DNA of 64,000 bases from Acidobacteriota bacterium (GTDB taxonomy: Bacteria; Acidobacteriota; Terriglobia; Terriglobales; Acidobacteriaceae): NCBI GenBank assembly GCA_018268915.1, contig JAFDVQ010000006.1:620001-684000 (forward strand). Direction: 5' to 3'. A program made the translations under genes and the position numbers. This document shows positions 26,270 to 35,208 of the stretch, one piece after another. Below the pieces are notes generated by a model. It made no database searches. It had not been told where the DNA came from and saw only the letters and a program-made list of their open reading frames with translations. Position 1 is the stretch's first letter; every line of letters begins with the position of its first letter.

Positions 26270-26581
26270 CTATGCGGTGCGCAGAATGTCCTGGATAGCC
26301 TGCGTGATGCGGTCGTAGCCGGCCAATTCGGCTTTGAGCTGAGCGCGGCCTTGTGAAGTCAGCTTGTAGAAGCGAACTTTGCGATTGGTCTCGGAGACTC
26401 CCCAGTCGGCCGTCACCCAGCCCTTCAGGAGCATCTTCTGCAACGTCGGATAAAGCAGACCTTCCTCGACGGCGAGCACTTCACTGGAGAGTAAGTGGAT
26501 ACGCTGGGCGATGGCATACCCGTGGAGTGAACCTGAATGAAGCACCCGGAGGATCAACATGGGCAGTGCGCCCGGAGGCAT
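26270..26581 (-). CDS. PadR family transcriptional regulator
   Basis: 103 residues starting at ATG 26581, with AGAGG upstream. PadR winged-helix features: GALPMLILRVLHSGSLHGYA, AIAQRIHLLSSEVLAVEEG, LLYPTLQKMLLKGWV and RFYKLTSQGRAQLKAEL. Longer frames (ATG 26605, 26611, or TTG 26641) would start inside the predicted promoter and its inverted repeat, so I prefer the downstream ATG. It is followed after 12 bases by an ADOP permease gene, which it probably represses together with itself. Confidence 0.88.
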   Translation of the reverse strand: MPPGALPMLILRVLHSGSLHGYAIAQRIHLLSSEVLAVEEGLLYPTLQKMLLKGWVTADWGVSETNRKVRFYKLTSQGRAQLKAELAGYDRITQAIQDILRTA

Positions 26582-26605
26582 GCCCTCTTTAGGCCTAATT
26601 GACAT

Positions 26606-26641
26606 AGGCATAATAATCTTATGCCTGCGCACGGGAGTCAA
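26606..26641 (-). promoter_or_regulatory. PadR promoter with inverted-repeat operator
   Basis: Perfect 8-bp inverted repeat AGGCATAA-N5-TTATGCCT at 26606-26626. On the minus strand TTGACT (26641-26636) is spaced 17 bases from GATTAT (26618-26613), inside the repeat, so a bound dimer would block the -10. This implies transcription starts near 26606 and supports ATG 26581 as the PadR start. PadR binding is inferred. Confidence 0.6.
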
Positions 26642-26702
26642 GGGTTTAAGGTGCTGATGTGACGAGTGACCGCACGATCAAGGTGGCGAGGGAGTGGGAC
26701 CG

Positions 26703-28391
26703 ATGAGGGCGATTGTGGTTTTGGTGTTATCCGGGCTGATGAGCATGTCGCTGCTGGCAGCGCAGAACGGCTCTGCTGGAACGGCGGAGGTTCATGCGGA
26801 TCTGACGAAGACGATCGGACCGTATACACCGATTTACAGATGGTTTGGTTATGACGAGTCGAACTACACGACGATGAAGTACGGCAAGCAGTTGCTGCGA
26901 GAACTGCACGATCTCAGCCCAGAGCCGGTCTACATACGTGCGCATCATCTGCTGACTTCGGGTGACGGAGTGGCGGAACTGAAATGGAGTTCGTCGAACG
27001 TGTTCTCGCTCGATGCGAATGGGAAGCCGGTCTATGACTTCAAGATCACGGATGAGACGTTCGATGAATATCAGAAGGCAGGCGTGCGGCCATTTGTAGA
27101 GCTGGGCTTCATGCCAAAAGATCTGGCAGCCGAAGTGCCGGGCATCAGTGAGTACCAGTTGCACTATCCGAAGCCGACGATGGGAGGAGCTTCCAACAAT
27201 CCGCCGAAAGATTATGCAATGTGGGGCGAACTGGCGAGGAAATTTACCGAGCACCTGGTGCAGCGGTACGGACGAGAGCAGGTGAAGAGCTGGTACTTCG
27301 AAGTCTGGAACGAGCCGGACATCATCTACTGGCACGGGACGGAGGCCGACTACCTGAAGCTGTATGACTACGCTGTGGCATTTGTGCGTGCGGCACTGCC
27401 GGAAGCCAAAGTGGGCGGCCCCTCAACGACAGGGCCGGGATCCGAGAAGGCGTCGGCGTTTCTGGATGCGTTCCTGCAGCATTGTCTGCATGGAAAGAGC
27501 GCGGCGGATGGAAAGGCGGTGCCGCTGGATTTCATCTCGTTTCATCCGAAGGGGCATCCGGAGACGGTGGAAGGCCACGTGCGTATGGGGCTTGCGGCGG
27601 AGTTGAAAGCGGCGCAGACGGGATTCGAGATCGTGGCGAAGTATCCGCAGCTAAGAAAAGTGCCCATTGTGTTGAGCGAAGCCGATCCCGAGGGGTGCGC
27701 GGCGTGTTCGATGAAAGTGAATCCTGCCAACGCATACCGGAACGGACCGTTGTATGCGACGTACACGGCGGCGGCGATGAAGGCGTTGTTTGATCTGCAG
27801 GATGAGGCACACGTGAACCTGGCTGGGATGCTTTCGTGGTCATTCGAGTTTGAGGGGAAGGAATACTTCGAGGGGTTCAGGACGCTCGCGACAAACGGAA
27901 TCGACAAGCCGGTGCTGAACGTGTTTCGGATGGCTGGACTGATGGCCGGCGATCGCGTTGAAGCGAGCAGTACGGGACGTATTGAAACGGGCGAAATTGT
28001 GAAGAGCGGAGTTCGCGGAGCTGCCGATGTCGATGTGCTGGCGACGAAGTCAGACCGCCAGGCGGCGTTGATGGTGTGGAACTACCACGACGACGATCTG
28101 CCAGCGGCCGGTGAGCGGATGAAGGTAGTCGTGGCGGGCGTTCCGGCCGGGGTGAAGCGCGTGCAGTTGCAGCACTATCGGATCGATGAAACGCACAGCA
28201 ACTCCTACACGGTGTGGAAGGGGATGGGGTCACCGCAGACGCCGACTCCTGAACAGTACGCGCGGCTGAAGGAAGCGGGGCAGCTGGAGATGCTGAGTTC
28301 GCCGGAGTGGCTGGATGTACAGAATGGCAAGGTATTGATCGAGATGGAGTTGCCTCGGCAGGCTGTATCCCTGCTGAGGCTGACGTGGTGA
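26703..28391 (+). CDS. Secreted GH39 family glycosidase (beta-xylosidase-like)
   Basis: 562 residues from ATG 26703; the GTG nine bases upstream lacks an advantage. Signal peptide MRAIVVLVLSGLMSMSLLAA. The GH39 (alpha/beta)8 barrel runs to about residue 400: YKWFGYDE-type opening (YRWFGYDESNYTTMK), YIRAHHLLTSGDG, the acid/base Glu204 in WNEPDIIYW and the nucleophile Glu326 in LSEADPEG, then a C-terminal beta-sandwich. GH39 enzymes are retaining xylosidases or iduronidases; the substrate here is probably a plant xylan or similar oligosaccharide outside the cytoplasm. It lies divergent from the PadR-ADOP locus and 43 bases upstream of a secreted phosphoesterase gene, perhaps as an operon. Confidence 0.88.
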   Translation: MRAIVVLVLSGLMSMSLLAAQNGSAGTAEVHADLTKTIGPYTPIYRWFGYDESNYTTMKYGKQLLRELHDLSPEPVYIRAHHLLTSGDGVAELKWSSSNVFSLDANGKPVYDFKITDETFDEYQKAGVRPFVELGFMPKDLAAEVPGISEYQLHYPKPTMGGASNNPPKDYAMWGELARKFTEHLVQRYGREQVKSWYFEVWNEPDIIYWHGTEADYLKLYDYAVAFVRAALPEAKVGGPSTTGPGSEKASAFLDAFLQHCLHGKSAADGKAVPLDFISFHPKGHPETVEGHVRMGLAAELKAAQTGFEIVAKYPQLRKVPIVLSEADPEGCAACSMKVNPANAYRNGPLYATYTAAAMKALFDLQDEAHVNLAGMLSWSFEFEGKEYFEGFRTLATNGIDKPVLNVFRMAGLMAGDRVEASSTGRIETGEIVKSGVRGAADVDVLATKSDRQAALMVWNYHDDDLPAAGERMKVVVAGVPAGVKRVQLQHYRIDETHSNSYTVWKGMGSPQTPTPEQYARLKEAGQLEMLSSPEWLDVQNGKVLIEMELPRQAVSLLRLTW

Positions 28392-28434
28392 CAGGTCGAC
28401 GCTGGAGGTGCGGAATCCGCATCCAAACGTCGAT

Positions 28435-29961
28435 ATGTCTATGAAGAGAGTTTCACGGCGGGAATTGCTGAGAACGGGCGCACTAGCGGGCGCGGCAGGG
28501 ATGGCGGGGTCGCTGATACCCGGATGCGGTTCCAAGGGTGGCGCGACCATCGGGATTCCGGGAACCAGTTCCTGCGGAAAGCTGACGGATATCGAGCACG
28601 TCGTGATCATGATGCTCGAGAATCGGTCATTCGATCACTACTTCGGGACTTACAAAGGTGTTCGCGGGTTCAACGACCAGAGCGCCGCGTATAACCAGCC
28701 CTACCCCAACAACACTTCGAGCGCTCCTGCCGGCGTGTTGCTTCCCTTTCATCTGGACACGACGACTACCAACGCAGCTTGTACGCACGACATCACGCAC
28801 GACTGGGTTCCGCAGCACCAGAGCTGGGACGGCGGGAAGATGGACGGCTTCGTCACCTCGCGGCTGCCGATCAATGCCAATGATGCAGTGCTGTCGATGG
28901 GCTACTACACCCGCGCCGATCTGCCGTTCTACTACGCGCTGGCAGATGCGTTCACGCTGTGCGACAACTACTACTGTTCGGTGATCGGGCCGACAGACCC
29001 GAACCGTTTGTACTCCATGGCGGCGTCGATCGATCCGGACGGAAAGAACGGCGGCCCGATTATCCAGACTCTGGTCGCGACGCGCGCTTCGATGATCGGA
29101 AAGCTGACATACACGACGATGCCTGAGCAGTTGCAGGCACGCGGAATTTCGTGGAAGGTGTACAACGCGCCGGACCAGAGCGTACTGAACGGCGTGTACA
29201 GCGACAATGTGCTGCCGTATTTCAAGAACTTTCAGGATCCGTCGGGCGTGTTGTACAAGAATGCGTTTGGACCGCAGTTCCCGACTGACTTTGTGGCGGA
29301 CGCGGCGAAGGGAAATCTGCCGCAGGTTTCATGGATCATTCCTTCGGTGGTCGATTCAGATCACCCGCCCTCCCCTGCTCTGCTTGGAGAGGCAACGGTG
29401 TCGGCTGTCGTGGCGGCACTGACAGCGAACCCGTCCGCGTGGGCCAAGACAGCGCTGTTCATCACCTACGACGAAAACGGCGGTTTCTTCGATCATGTTC
29501 CGCCTCCGACGGCGCCTGCTGGCACGCCGGGGGAATATCTGACGGCAGCGCCGGTGCCGGATCCAACGCTGGAGGGCAGCCCGGCTGTCACTGGGCCGAT
29601 CGGCCTGGGCTTCCGCGTGCCGATGATCATCGTTTCGCCCTTCAGCCGCGGCGGGCTGGTGTCTTCGGATGCGTTCGACCACACATCCCTGCTGCGCTTT
29701 CTGGAGACGCGATTCGGGGCCGAGGTTCCCAACTTGTCGGCATGGCGGCGATCGGCAGTGGGAGACATGACGACCGCATTCAACTTCAACAAGGTGGATA
29801 CATCCGTCCCGTCACTACCTGCGACGAGTACCGCGGCGGCTGGCACGATCACGGAGTGCGCTGGGAATCTGCTGGGCTTCTCTCCGCCGCAATTGCCGGC
29901 ACTGCAGGCGATGCCGACTCAAGAGGCAGGAAGCCCTGTCCGGCCCAACGGGAGTTGCTGA
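28435..29961 (+). CDS. Tat-exported phosphoesterase / phospholipase C family protein
   Basis: 508 residues from ATG 28435 (an alternative ATG at 28441 and a GTG at 28408 exist). The N terminus has a Tat signal, SRRELLRTGALAGAAGMAGS, ending in LIPGC, which could be a lipobox. The mature domain is the bacterial phosphoesterase family of phospholipase C and AcpA: MLENRSFDHYFGTYKGVRGF near the start, DLPFYYALADAFTLCDNYYC and GPTDPNRLYSM in the middle, YDENGGFFDHVPPP and PFSRGGLVSSDAFDHTSLLR at the end, with metal-binding Asp/His/Asn residues. It cleaves phosphate ester bonds in the periplasm; lipid or other substrate cannot be told. Possibly co-transcribed with the GH39 gene. Confidence 0.9.
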   Translation: MSMKRVSRRELLRTGALAGAAGMAGSLIPGCGSKGGATIGIPGTSSCGKLTDIEHVVIMMLENRSFDHYFGTYKGVRGFNDQSAAYNQPYPNNTSSAPAGVLLPFHLDTTTTNAACTHDITHDWVPQHQSWDGGKMDGFVTSRLPINANDAVLSMGYYTRADLPFYYALADAFTLCDNYYCSVIGPTDPNRLYSMAASIDPDGKNGGPIIQTLVATRASMIGKLTYTTMPEQLQARGISWKVYNAPDQSVLNGVYSDNVLPYFKNFQDPSGVLYKNAFGPQFPTDFVADAAKGNLPQVSWIIPSVVDSDHPPSPALLGEATVSAVVAALTANPSAWAKTALFITYDENGGFFDHVPPPTAPAGTPGEYLTAAPVPDPTLEGSPAVTGPIGLGFRVPMIIVSPFSRGGLVSSDAFDHTSLLRFLETRFGAEVPNLSAWRRSAVGDMTTAFNFNKVDTSVPSLPATSTAAAGTITECAGNLLGFSPPQLPALQAMPTQEAGSPVRPNGSC

Positions 29962-30387
29962 GAGATTCCACCAGATCCGCTCTGATTACCGCGGGATACC
30001 CCCACCCAATCGCTGTGCCTCTTCGATCCTGCTTTCAAAGATTGACGGAGGAGGGGGTGTCCACGTGAGGGTGTAGAAGGCGTCCCGGTGATAAGGGAAA
30101 ACGATATATAAACCAAAGCAAGCATACGAAAAGCGCGCATAGAGAGGTCCCTTGCTTGAGCCTCGCCTTTTGACGCATCTTTTAAGCAAGCCGCTCCGGG
30201 TTGATCGTGTGCGTCGGCTCTTTCCCGGAGCGAGGTCTTCAAAATTACAGCTGTTGCGGGATTCGCAGGATTGCAGCTTCGTTCTGTGCTGCATGTGACG
30301 CCGCGAAACGCGGGATGGAGCCTCAGGAGTGAAGTGCTGCTCTGTTATCCTGACTGGTTTACTTGAAGCGGCTCGGGGGCGCTGATT
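29962..30387. other. Gene-poor interval before rbfA
   Basis: No convincing reading frame on either strand; open frames here are short and lack any family signal. One inverted repeat CGCTCCGGG (30192-30200) with CCCGGAGCG (30224-30232) surrounds a 23-base loop and could fold as a small RNA stem. The AT-rich stretch around 30093-30130 may hold a promoter. Nothing else is recognised. Confidence 0.5.
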
Positions 30388-30777
30388 ATGCCGGAACACA
30401 GAGGACGGAAACACCACCAGGACCGGGTGGCAGAGACCCTTCGCGAGGAGATTGGCGCAATGATCGAGGGGGAACTCTCGGATCCACGCATCGCGTTTTG
30501 TTATGTCACCGAGGTGGCCTTGAATCCGGGAGGGAAGTCTGCGCGGGTTTATGTAGCGGTGGACAACGCCGTTCCGGATATCGAGAAGGCCGAGACGGAC
30601 ACTGTTGCCGGGCTTGAGGCGGCGAAGGGATACATTCGGTTCGAACTCAAGGAGCGGATGGGCGTGCGGCATGTGCCGGACCTGACATTTCTGGCCGATC
30701 GGTCGGGGCGCTTCCAGGCACGGATTGAGGAACTGATGGGTCGCGCCAGAAAACGTCAGAAGGCGCCCGTCGAGTAG
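30388..30777 (+). CDS. rbfA: Ribosome-binding factor A (RbfA)
   Basis: 129 residues. Conserved RbfA parts: DRVAETLREEIGAMIEGELS, DPRIAFCYVTEVALNPGGK, a KH-like fold with ARVYVAVDN, LEAAKGYIRFELKERMGVRH, and the terminal VPDLTFLADRSGR. It binds the 30S subunit and assists 16S rRNA 5' maturation. A start at 30388 is the first conserved ATG. In many bacteria rbfA follows infB and precedes truB; here neither neighbour is infB or truB. After it an unannotated 264-base gap leads to a glycosyltransferase gene. Confidence 0.95.
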   Translation: MPEHRGRKHHQDRVAETLREEIGAMIEGELSDPRIAFCYVTEVALNPGGKSARVYVAVDNAVPDIEKAETDTVAGLEAAKGYIRFELKERMGVRHVPDLTFLADRSGRFQARIEELMGRARKRQKAPVE

Positions 30778-31041
30778 CGTGCGCTCTTATGCGGGTCTCG
30801 ACGGGGAAGTTTCTCGATGCACCCGGATCAACCTCTGCTTCGGGCAAAGCTGCAGATTGTGGGCGAGTTGAGTGCGGCATGGGGCAGTTTACAAGAGCAA
30901 GAAGACAGCAGGAATCTGATAGCCTAGCTTTTGCGTTCAGGTCCTTGGACGCAGAGACTCTTTCCGGGCCGGCTGAACTTCAAGCCCCGTGAAGTTGGCC
31001 GGAGATCGGCGTTAGTTGCCGGGCTGGGGAAATTGCTGGAA

Positions 31042-32841
31042 GTGAAAACAGAGTTGGAGCCAGTAGTGCCTGAATCACCGGAAGGCCGGCGCTTCCGCCT
31101 ACCCACGTGGGCCACATTCTGCGAAGCCGCGGTACTGGTGGTCTTCAGTGCCTTCTTTATCTCCTATGGAGTGGTGCCGCTCTTCGGCGGAGACGGCCTC
31201 GGGCTTGTCGGGGCAGACGAGCCGCGCTACGCGCAGATAGCGCACGAAATGCTGGTGCGGTTTGATGGCGCACACTCGCTGAGGGACCGGCTGGCCTCGT
31301 GCGTTACGCCCTATCTGTATGGACACCCATGGCTGGAGAAGCCCGCTCTCTACTACTGGAGGGCGATGTTCGTATTTCAGGAGTTCGGGGTTCACGACTG
31401 GAGCGCGCGGCTGCCGTCGGCGAGCTTTGCTTTCATCATGGTGGCGCTGATCTACCTGCATATGAAGAGATTCAGGCGGGGTGGGCACCTTGATGCGGCA
31501 CTGATCACCGTGGCTTGTGCGGGGATCATCGGGTTTTCGCGCGGCGCCTCGACGGACATGCAGATGGCGGCGCCACTATCAATTGGGCTGCTGGGCTGGT
31601 ACGCGTGGTATGAAACCAATTCGAAGTTCTGGCTGTTCGATATCTACTTCTTCACGGGTGTGGCGACTCTGGCAAAGGGGCCGGTGGCCCCGTTTCTTGC
31701 ATTGCTGATCGTTTGCGCCTTTGCGTTTTTGCGCAAGGAGTGGTCGATTGTTCAACGCTCGGTGTGGTGGCCGGGGATTGCGCTGTACTTCGCGATCACG
31801 CTGCCGTGGTTTATCGCAGTACAGCATCAGAATCCGACGTTCTTCCGGGAATTCTTTCTTCAGCACAACCTCGAAAGATTCGCAACGAACCGGTATCAGC
31901 ATCAGCAGCCATTCTGGTACTACTGCGCGGTGGTGATTCTGGCCGTGATGCCCTGGACGGTGATCGGGGCCCGAGCGTTCATCGATGGCGTGCAGACATC
32001 GGTGGCCGAGTGGCGGCTGCGGAGGTTGAATCCTAAGCGGCGGGCACCGAATCGGCCGGGAGACGCCTTCCCAGAGTTTCTGGTACTGTGGGCGATTATC
32101 CCGGTGGTTTTCTTCTCGTTCTCTCAGTCGAAGCTGCCCGGGTACATTCTTCCCTCTATCCCGCCAATAACGATTCTGACGGGGGACTATCTCTTCCGAA
32201 AACGGCAGCCAGGATTGAACCGGTGGGAGTTGGTGGGCCATGCCGCACTGTGCGGCGTAATGACGATGTTCGCGTTGCTGATGCCGTGGTTTGTGAATCA
32301 CGGCCGGGAGATGCCGCCTACACGCGCCTGGGCGGTGGCTCTGCTGGCGTCTCTGGGTGCGGCTCTGTTGATTGTCATTGTGGTGAAGGGATACGGAGTG
32401 GCCCGCCTTCGCCTGGCAACTACCGGGGTATTGGTTGTGCTGACCTTTTTCCTGTACGGGGTGGGACCGTTCTTTGGGATTCCGGAGATCGCGGCGACAA
32501 AGCGCGTGATTCGTACGCTGGACAGGTCCTACTCTGCGCGGCCGCTCGCGGACCGGCTGGAACAACTGGCGCCGCCGGACGAGACCGTAGCCGTCTTTCG
32601 GGTGCGGCGGGACGTGGAGTACGGGCTCGCGTTCTATCGCAACCGGGAAGTGGTGAACTACGAAGATATCGGGGTTCCGGAAGGCGAGCACCTGCTGGTT
32701 GCCAGGGTGATGGGCCGGGGCGGTATGGATCTGCACACGCCGGCTGCGCTGCAGCAGTACCTGGAAGGACGGCATTACGAGGAAGTTTTGAGCTGGCCTG
32801 AGCAGGGGTTGGAAGTGTATCTCGTAGGTCCCCGGTTCTGA
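31042..32841 (+). CDS. ArnT/PMT-type membrane glycosyltransferase (GT83-like)
   Basis: About 599 residues if started at GTG 31042; the frame is open back to TTG 30931, but those extra 37 residues look non-conserved. Ten to twelve membrane spans follow an N-terminal cytoplasmic piece. The family hallmark in the first periplasmic loop is DEPRYAQIAHEML with the acidic residue next to a conserved Arg, then LEKPALYYW and GVHDWSARLPSA, as in undecaprenyl-phosphate aminoarabinose transferase and other dolichyl-phosphate-mannose-type enzymes. The last 130 residues form a soluble domain (VAVFRVRRDVEYGLAFYRNR). It should move a sugar from a polyprenyl phosphate to lipid A, another glycan or protein; acceptor unknown. 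Start uncertain. Confidence 0.82.
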   Translation: MKTELEPVVPESPEGRRFRLPTWATFCEAAVLVVFSAFFISYGVVPLFGGDGLGLVGADEPRYAQIAHEMLVRFDGAHSLRDRLASCVTPYLYGHPWLEKPALYYWRAMFVFQEFGVHDWSARLPSASFAFIMVALIYLHMKRFRRGGHLDAALITVACAGIIGFSRGASTDMQMAAPLSIGLLGWYAWYETNSKFWLFDIYFFTGVATLAKGPVAPFLALLIVCAFAFLRKEWSIVQRSVWWPGIALYFAITLPWFIAVQHQNPTFFREFFLQHNLERFATNRYQHQQPFWYYCAVVILAVMPWTVIGARAFIDGVQTSVAEWRLRRLNPKRRAPNRPGDAFPEFLVLWAIIPVVFFSFSQSKLPGYILPSIPPITILTGDYLFRKRQPGLNRWELVGHAALCGVMTMFALLMPWFVNHGREMPPTRAWAVALLASLGAALLIVIVVKGYGVARLRLATTGVLVVLTFFLYGVGPFFGIPEIAATKRVIRTLDRSYSARPLADRLEQLAPPDETVAVFRVRRDVEYGLAFYRNREVVNYEDIGVPEGEHLLVARVMGRGGMDLHTPAALQQYLEGRHYEEVLSWPEQGLEVYLVGPRF

Positions 32842-32983
32842 CATCCGGGACCAACATTCGGCCATTGTGTAACTTGCGGGAGACCAGCTAATCGTGTCAA
32901 AGTGACCGGAAGACCCTTGTCGAGCGCGACAGGGCTTTCGAGACGTCGCGCAGTCAACGACGGGCAGAAATCGCAGAGGAAGT

Positions 32984-33991
32984 ATGGCAGCGGGCGTAAG
33001 TCTTGAGATCCTCGATCTTCGGCATTTTGCCGCGCCAGTTCTGCGACCCGTCCTGGACGCAGAAGGGGAGCTCTGGAGCAAACGGCTGCACTGGGATTAC
33101 CGTTCCAGCGCGCGACTCCTGATGCAATATCTCGACAACCACTTGCTGCCAGGATACGCAGCTCTCGAATCCGGACAAGTTACTGGGTACACCTTCTGTG
33201 TTTATGAGGAGACGAAGGCTGTCATCGGCGATGTATTTGCGATGCCGGGGCGGAATCCCGAAGCCGCAGAATCGGAGCCGGAACCAGAGCGGGAGATTGA
33301 AGCAACTCTGCTGAAGCACCTGTTTGAGACGCTGCTGAATTCGCCGAACGTCGATCGGATCGAATCGCAACTGCTCCTGCACCCGTCAGGAACTCATGCG
33401 GAGATTTTTCGAGAATCAGGTTTCGAACTGTATGGGCGACAATTCATGGTTCAGCCGCTGGCAGGTCATTGGAGCCGGCCGCGAGTAGAGATGCCGCCGC
33501 AACTGGAGCTGAGACCCTGGCGCGATGATGATCTGAACGCGGCAGCCAGACTGATATCGACCGCGTACTACGGGCATCCGGACAGCCTGATCAACGATCA
33601 GTACAGATCAGTAAATGGCTCGATGCGGTTTCTGCATAACATCGTGCGGTATTCGGGATGCGGGGTGTTCTCTCCTCATGCCTCGCACGTAGTGGTGGAG
33701 CGCGGGACTCATGAATTAGCTGCGCTTGTTCTGGGATCCCGGGTTAGCCCGCAAAGCGGGCACATAACTCAGCTGTGCGTTCATCCCAAGTTCCGCAGAC
33801 AGGGGCTCGCACGCAAGATGCTGCTGGTGGCTGCTGTGCATTTCGTTGGGCAAGGAGTGAGTGAAATCTCGCTCACCGTTACAGAGGCAAATGCGCAAGC
33901 AATCGAGCTCTATAAGAGCGAAGGATATGAATGCGTGCACAAGTTCGACGCGGCAGTCTGGGAAAGACAGGGTTTGGGCATTGGAAATTAG
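32984..33991 (+). CDS. Two-domain GNAT N-acetyltransferase
   Basis: 335 residues, ATG with AGGAAG five bases upstream. The N-terminal half (about 1-155) looks like a diverged GNAT domain (GYTFCVYEETKAVIGDVFA; SQLLLHPSGTHAEIFRESGF). The C-terminal half is a clear GNAT fold with ITQLCVHPKFRRQGLARKML (about 258-277), containing the acetyl-CoA pyrophosphate loop RRQGLA, and LTVTEANAQAIELYKSEGYE (about 298-317). The N-terminal half lacks the RxxGxA loop and may be a non-catalytic domain. It acetylates an amine on an unknown substrate. Neighbours give no hint. Between residues 92 and 107 is an acidic linker, EAAESEPEPEREIEAT. Confidence 0.82.
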   Translation: MAAGVSLEILDLRHFAAPVLRPVLDAEGELWSKRLHWDYRSSARLLMQYLDNHLLPGYAALESGQVTGYTFCVYEETKAVIGDVFAMPGRNPEAAESEPEPEREIEATLLKHLFETLLNSPNVDRIESQLLLHPSGTHAEIFRESGFELYGRQFMVQPLAGHWSRPRVEMPPQLELRPWRDDDLNAAARLISTAYYGHPDSLINDQYRSVNGSMRFLHNIVRYSGCGVFSPHASHVVVERGTHELAALVLGSRVSPQSGHITQLCVHPKFRRQGLARKMLLVAAVHFVGQGVSEISLTVTEANAQAIELYKSEGYECVHKFDAAVWERQGLGIGN

Positions 33992-34178
33992 TTAGTGAGT
34001 GAAACAAGATCTCGTAATTCATTCGAATTAGAGCGCTGAGTCCAAGCTCGTCCTATCTTGCTAGACCGCCGATTTTTCAGATTACTGGCGCGTTCGGGGC
34101 CTTCGCTTCATCGAATCGAACCCAGGTCGAATTGATATCAGATTGATCAGTGGGTTTGTTAGGCTTCGAGTCATCCCC

Positions 34179-34557
34179 ATGCTCGCCAGATTCTGCGGAC
34201 CTCTATTCGGAAAGACTCTCTGCGTCCTTGTGTTGTTCAGCTGCTTTGCGGCTGGTAAAGATGCGCCGCGTAAGGAGACTGTAGCCAAGGCTGCTGATCT
34301 TCAGGCAGACATGGATGTGCTGCATAAGGCGCATACCGAATTGCACCGCCGACGGGGGCAATCAGCGGGGAATTAATGGAGGTGTTTTTCTTTCTTCGTT
34401 GCCGCACTCGAAGCTTGAGATGGATCTGCCGCTGATCGGAAGCTTTCCGGAATCGGCAAAGCCGGATGCCGGGCTGACACCAGTTGTGATGGTAAAGACC
34501 ACGGCAGAAGATGTCGCCGCGCACCGCGATGCAAGTATGAAGCCGTCGAGGGATTGA
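34179..34557 (+). pseudogene. Remnant of a secreted S41 family peptidase (internal deletion)
   Basis: The first frame from ATG 34179 gives a signal peptide (PLFGKTLCVLVLFSCFAA) and an S41 N-terminal helix with LQADMDVLHKAHTELH, and ends at TAA 34374-34376. From about 34355 a second frame, shifted by one base, reads INGGVFLSSLPHSKLEMDLP and PDAGLTPVVMVKTTAEDVAA, which matches the C terminus of S41 (tail-specific) peptidases, ending at TGA 34555-34557. The catalytic core with Ser/Lys is absent. I read this as an internal deletion joining the first 50 and last 60 codons, with a frame mismatch. The family match is from recalled pattern, not a database search. Confidence 0.65.
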
Positions 34558-34576
34558 TTGCGAAGTCGGCGACGCG

Positions 34577-34756
34577 CTAGCGGGCGATGAAGTACATGAC
34601 CCAACTGAGAACGATGGCGGATCCCACAAAGAGAGAAAAACAATAGAGCCCGTAGCGGAACATGCGCTGAGGGGTTTCGCGCTGGGTGATGCCGAAGACA
34701 GTTGATGCGAAGACCCCGAACAGTAGCACAGCAGTGAAGTGGGAAGGTGAGAACAC
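34577..34756 (-). CDS. Small two-span membrane protein
   Basis: 59 residues from GTG 34756 to TAG 34577-34579. Two hydrophobic spans (about 5-24, FTAVLLFGVFASTVFG, and about 36-56, LYCFSLFVGSAIVLSWVMYF) flank a charged loop TQRETPQRMFRY. The GTG overlaps the stop TAG of the upstream membrane gene by one base, which strongly supports translational coupling and hence a real gene. It is too short to be called by common length cut-offs. Function unknown; the upstream partner is also a small membrane protein, so a complex is plausible. Confidence 0.68.
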   Translation of the reverse strand: MFSPSHFTAVLLFGVFASTVFGITQRETPQRMFRYGLYCFSLFVGSAIVLSWVMYFIAR

Positions 34757-35163
34757 TAAGACTTCCTCCCCGTGCGCAGGTTGTGCGCGTCGACCGCTGC
34801 GATGATGTTCAGAAGGCCGGCAACGACGATAAAGCGGGTTCCCCAGTCAGCTACGGTGAGTTGGACTGAATCCGCGCCAAGACCCATGGTGCGGCCTACG
34901 ACGTAAAGAAGACCGCTGCCCAGATCGCCGAGCAGGCCGAGGATTTCGAGGATGTCGTGGGCATTTGCGTAGAGCTTGCCCTGCATGGCGAGCCCAATGG
35001 CAAACATGCAGATGATGGAGATGGCGAGCAGCGCGCCGCGACCCCACTTGCGGAGCAGGAAGTGTCCGGCTCCGGGTATGAGCCAACCGGCAATTAGCGG
35101 AAGGAAAACGAAGCCCTGTTGTGGTGGTGCAGCCGGGGCAGGTTTATTGGGGATGCTGGACAT
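34756..35163 (-). CDS. DUF6677-like small membrane protein
   Basis: 135 residues from ATG 35163, or 142 if GTG 35184 is used; neither has a well-placed ribosome site. After a proline-rich start (NKPAPAAPPQQGF) come three to four hydrophobic spans: PLIAGWLIPGAGHFLLRKWG (about 21-40), LLAISIICMFAIGLAM (about 43-58), GLLGDLGSGLLYVVGRTMG and TRFIVVAGLLNIIAAVDAHN. The PGAGHFLLRKWGRG motif resembles the TM2/DUF6677 group of acidobacterial membrane proteins. Function unknown. It is followed by the coupled 59-residue membrane protein, and 45 bases separate it from the cupin gene upstream. Confidence 0.75.
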   Translation of the reverse strand: MSSIPNKPAPAAPPQQGFVFLPLIAGWLIPGAGHFLLRKWGRGALLAISIICMFAIGLAMQGKLYANAHDILEILGLLGDLGSGLLYVVGRTMGLGADSVQLTVADWGTRFIVVAGLLNIIAAVDAHNLRTGRKS

Positions 35164-35208
35164 TCCTTTTTGAATATATCGCACGACGGGGGCAGGATCA
35201 GACCGGCC

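Noticed and set aside
26582..26641. N-terminal extension of the second PadR from TTG 26641
   Set aside because: It would lie within the promoter and operator.
29986..30672. 228-residue minus-strand frame opposite rbfA and its leader
   Set aside because: Reads as a shadow of rbfA plus intergenic DNA; no known motifs.
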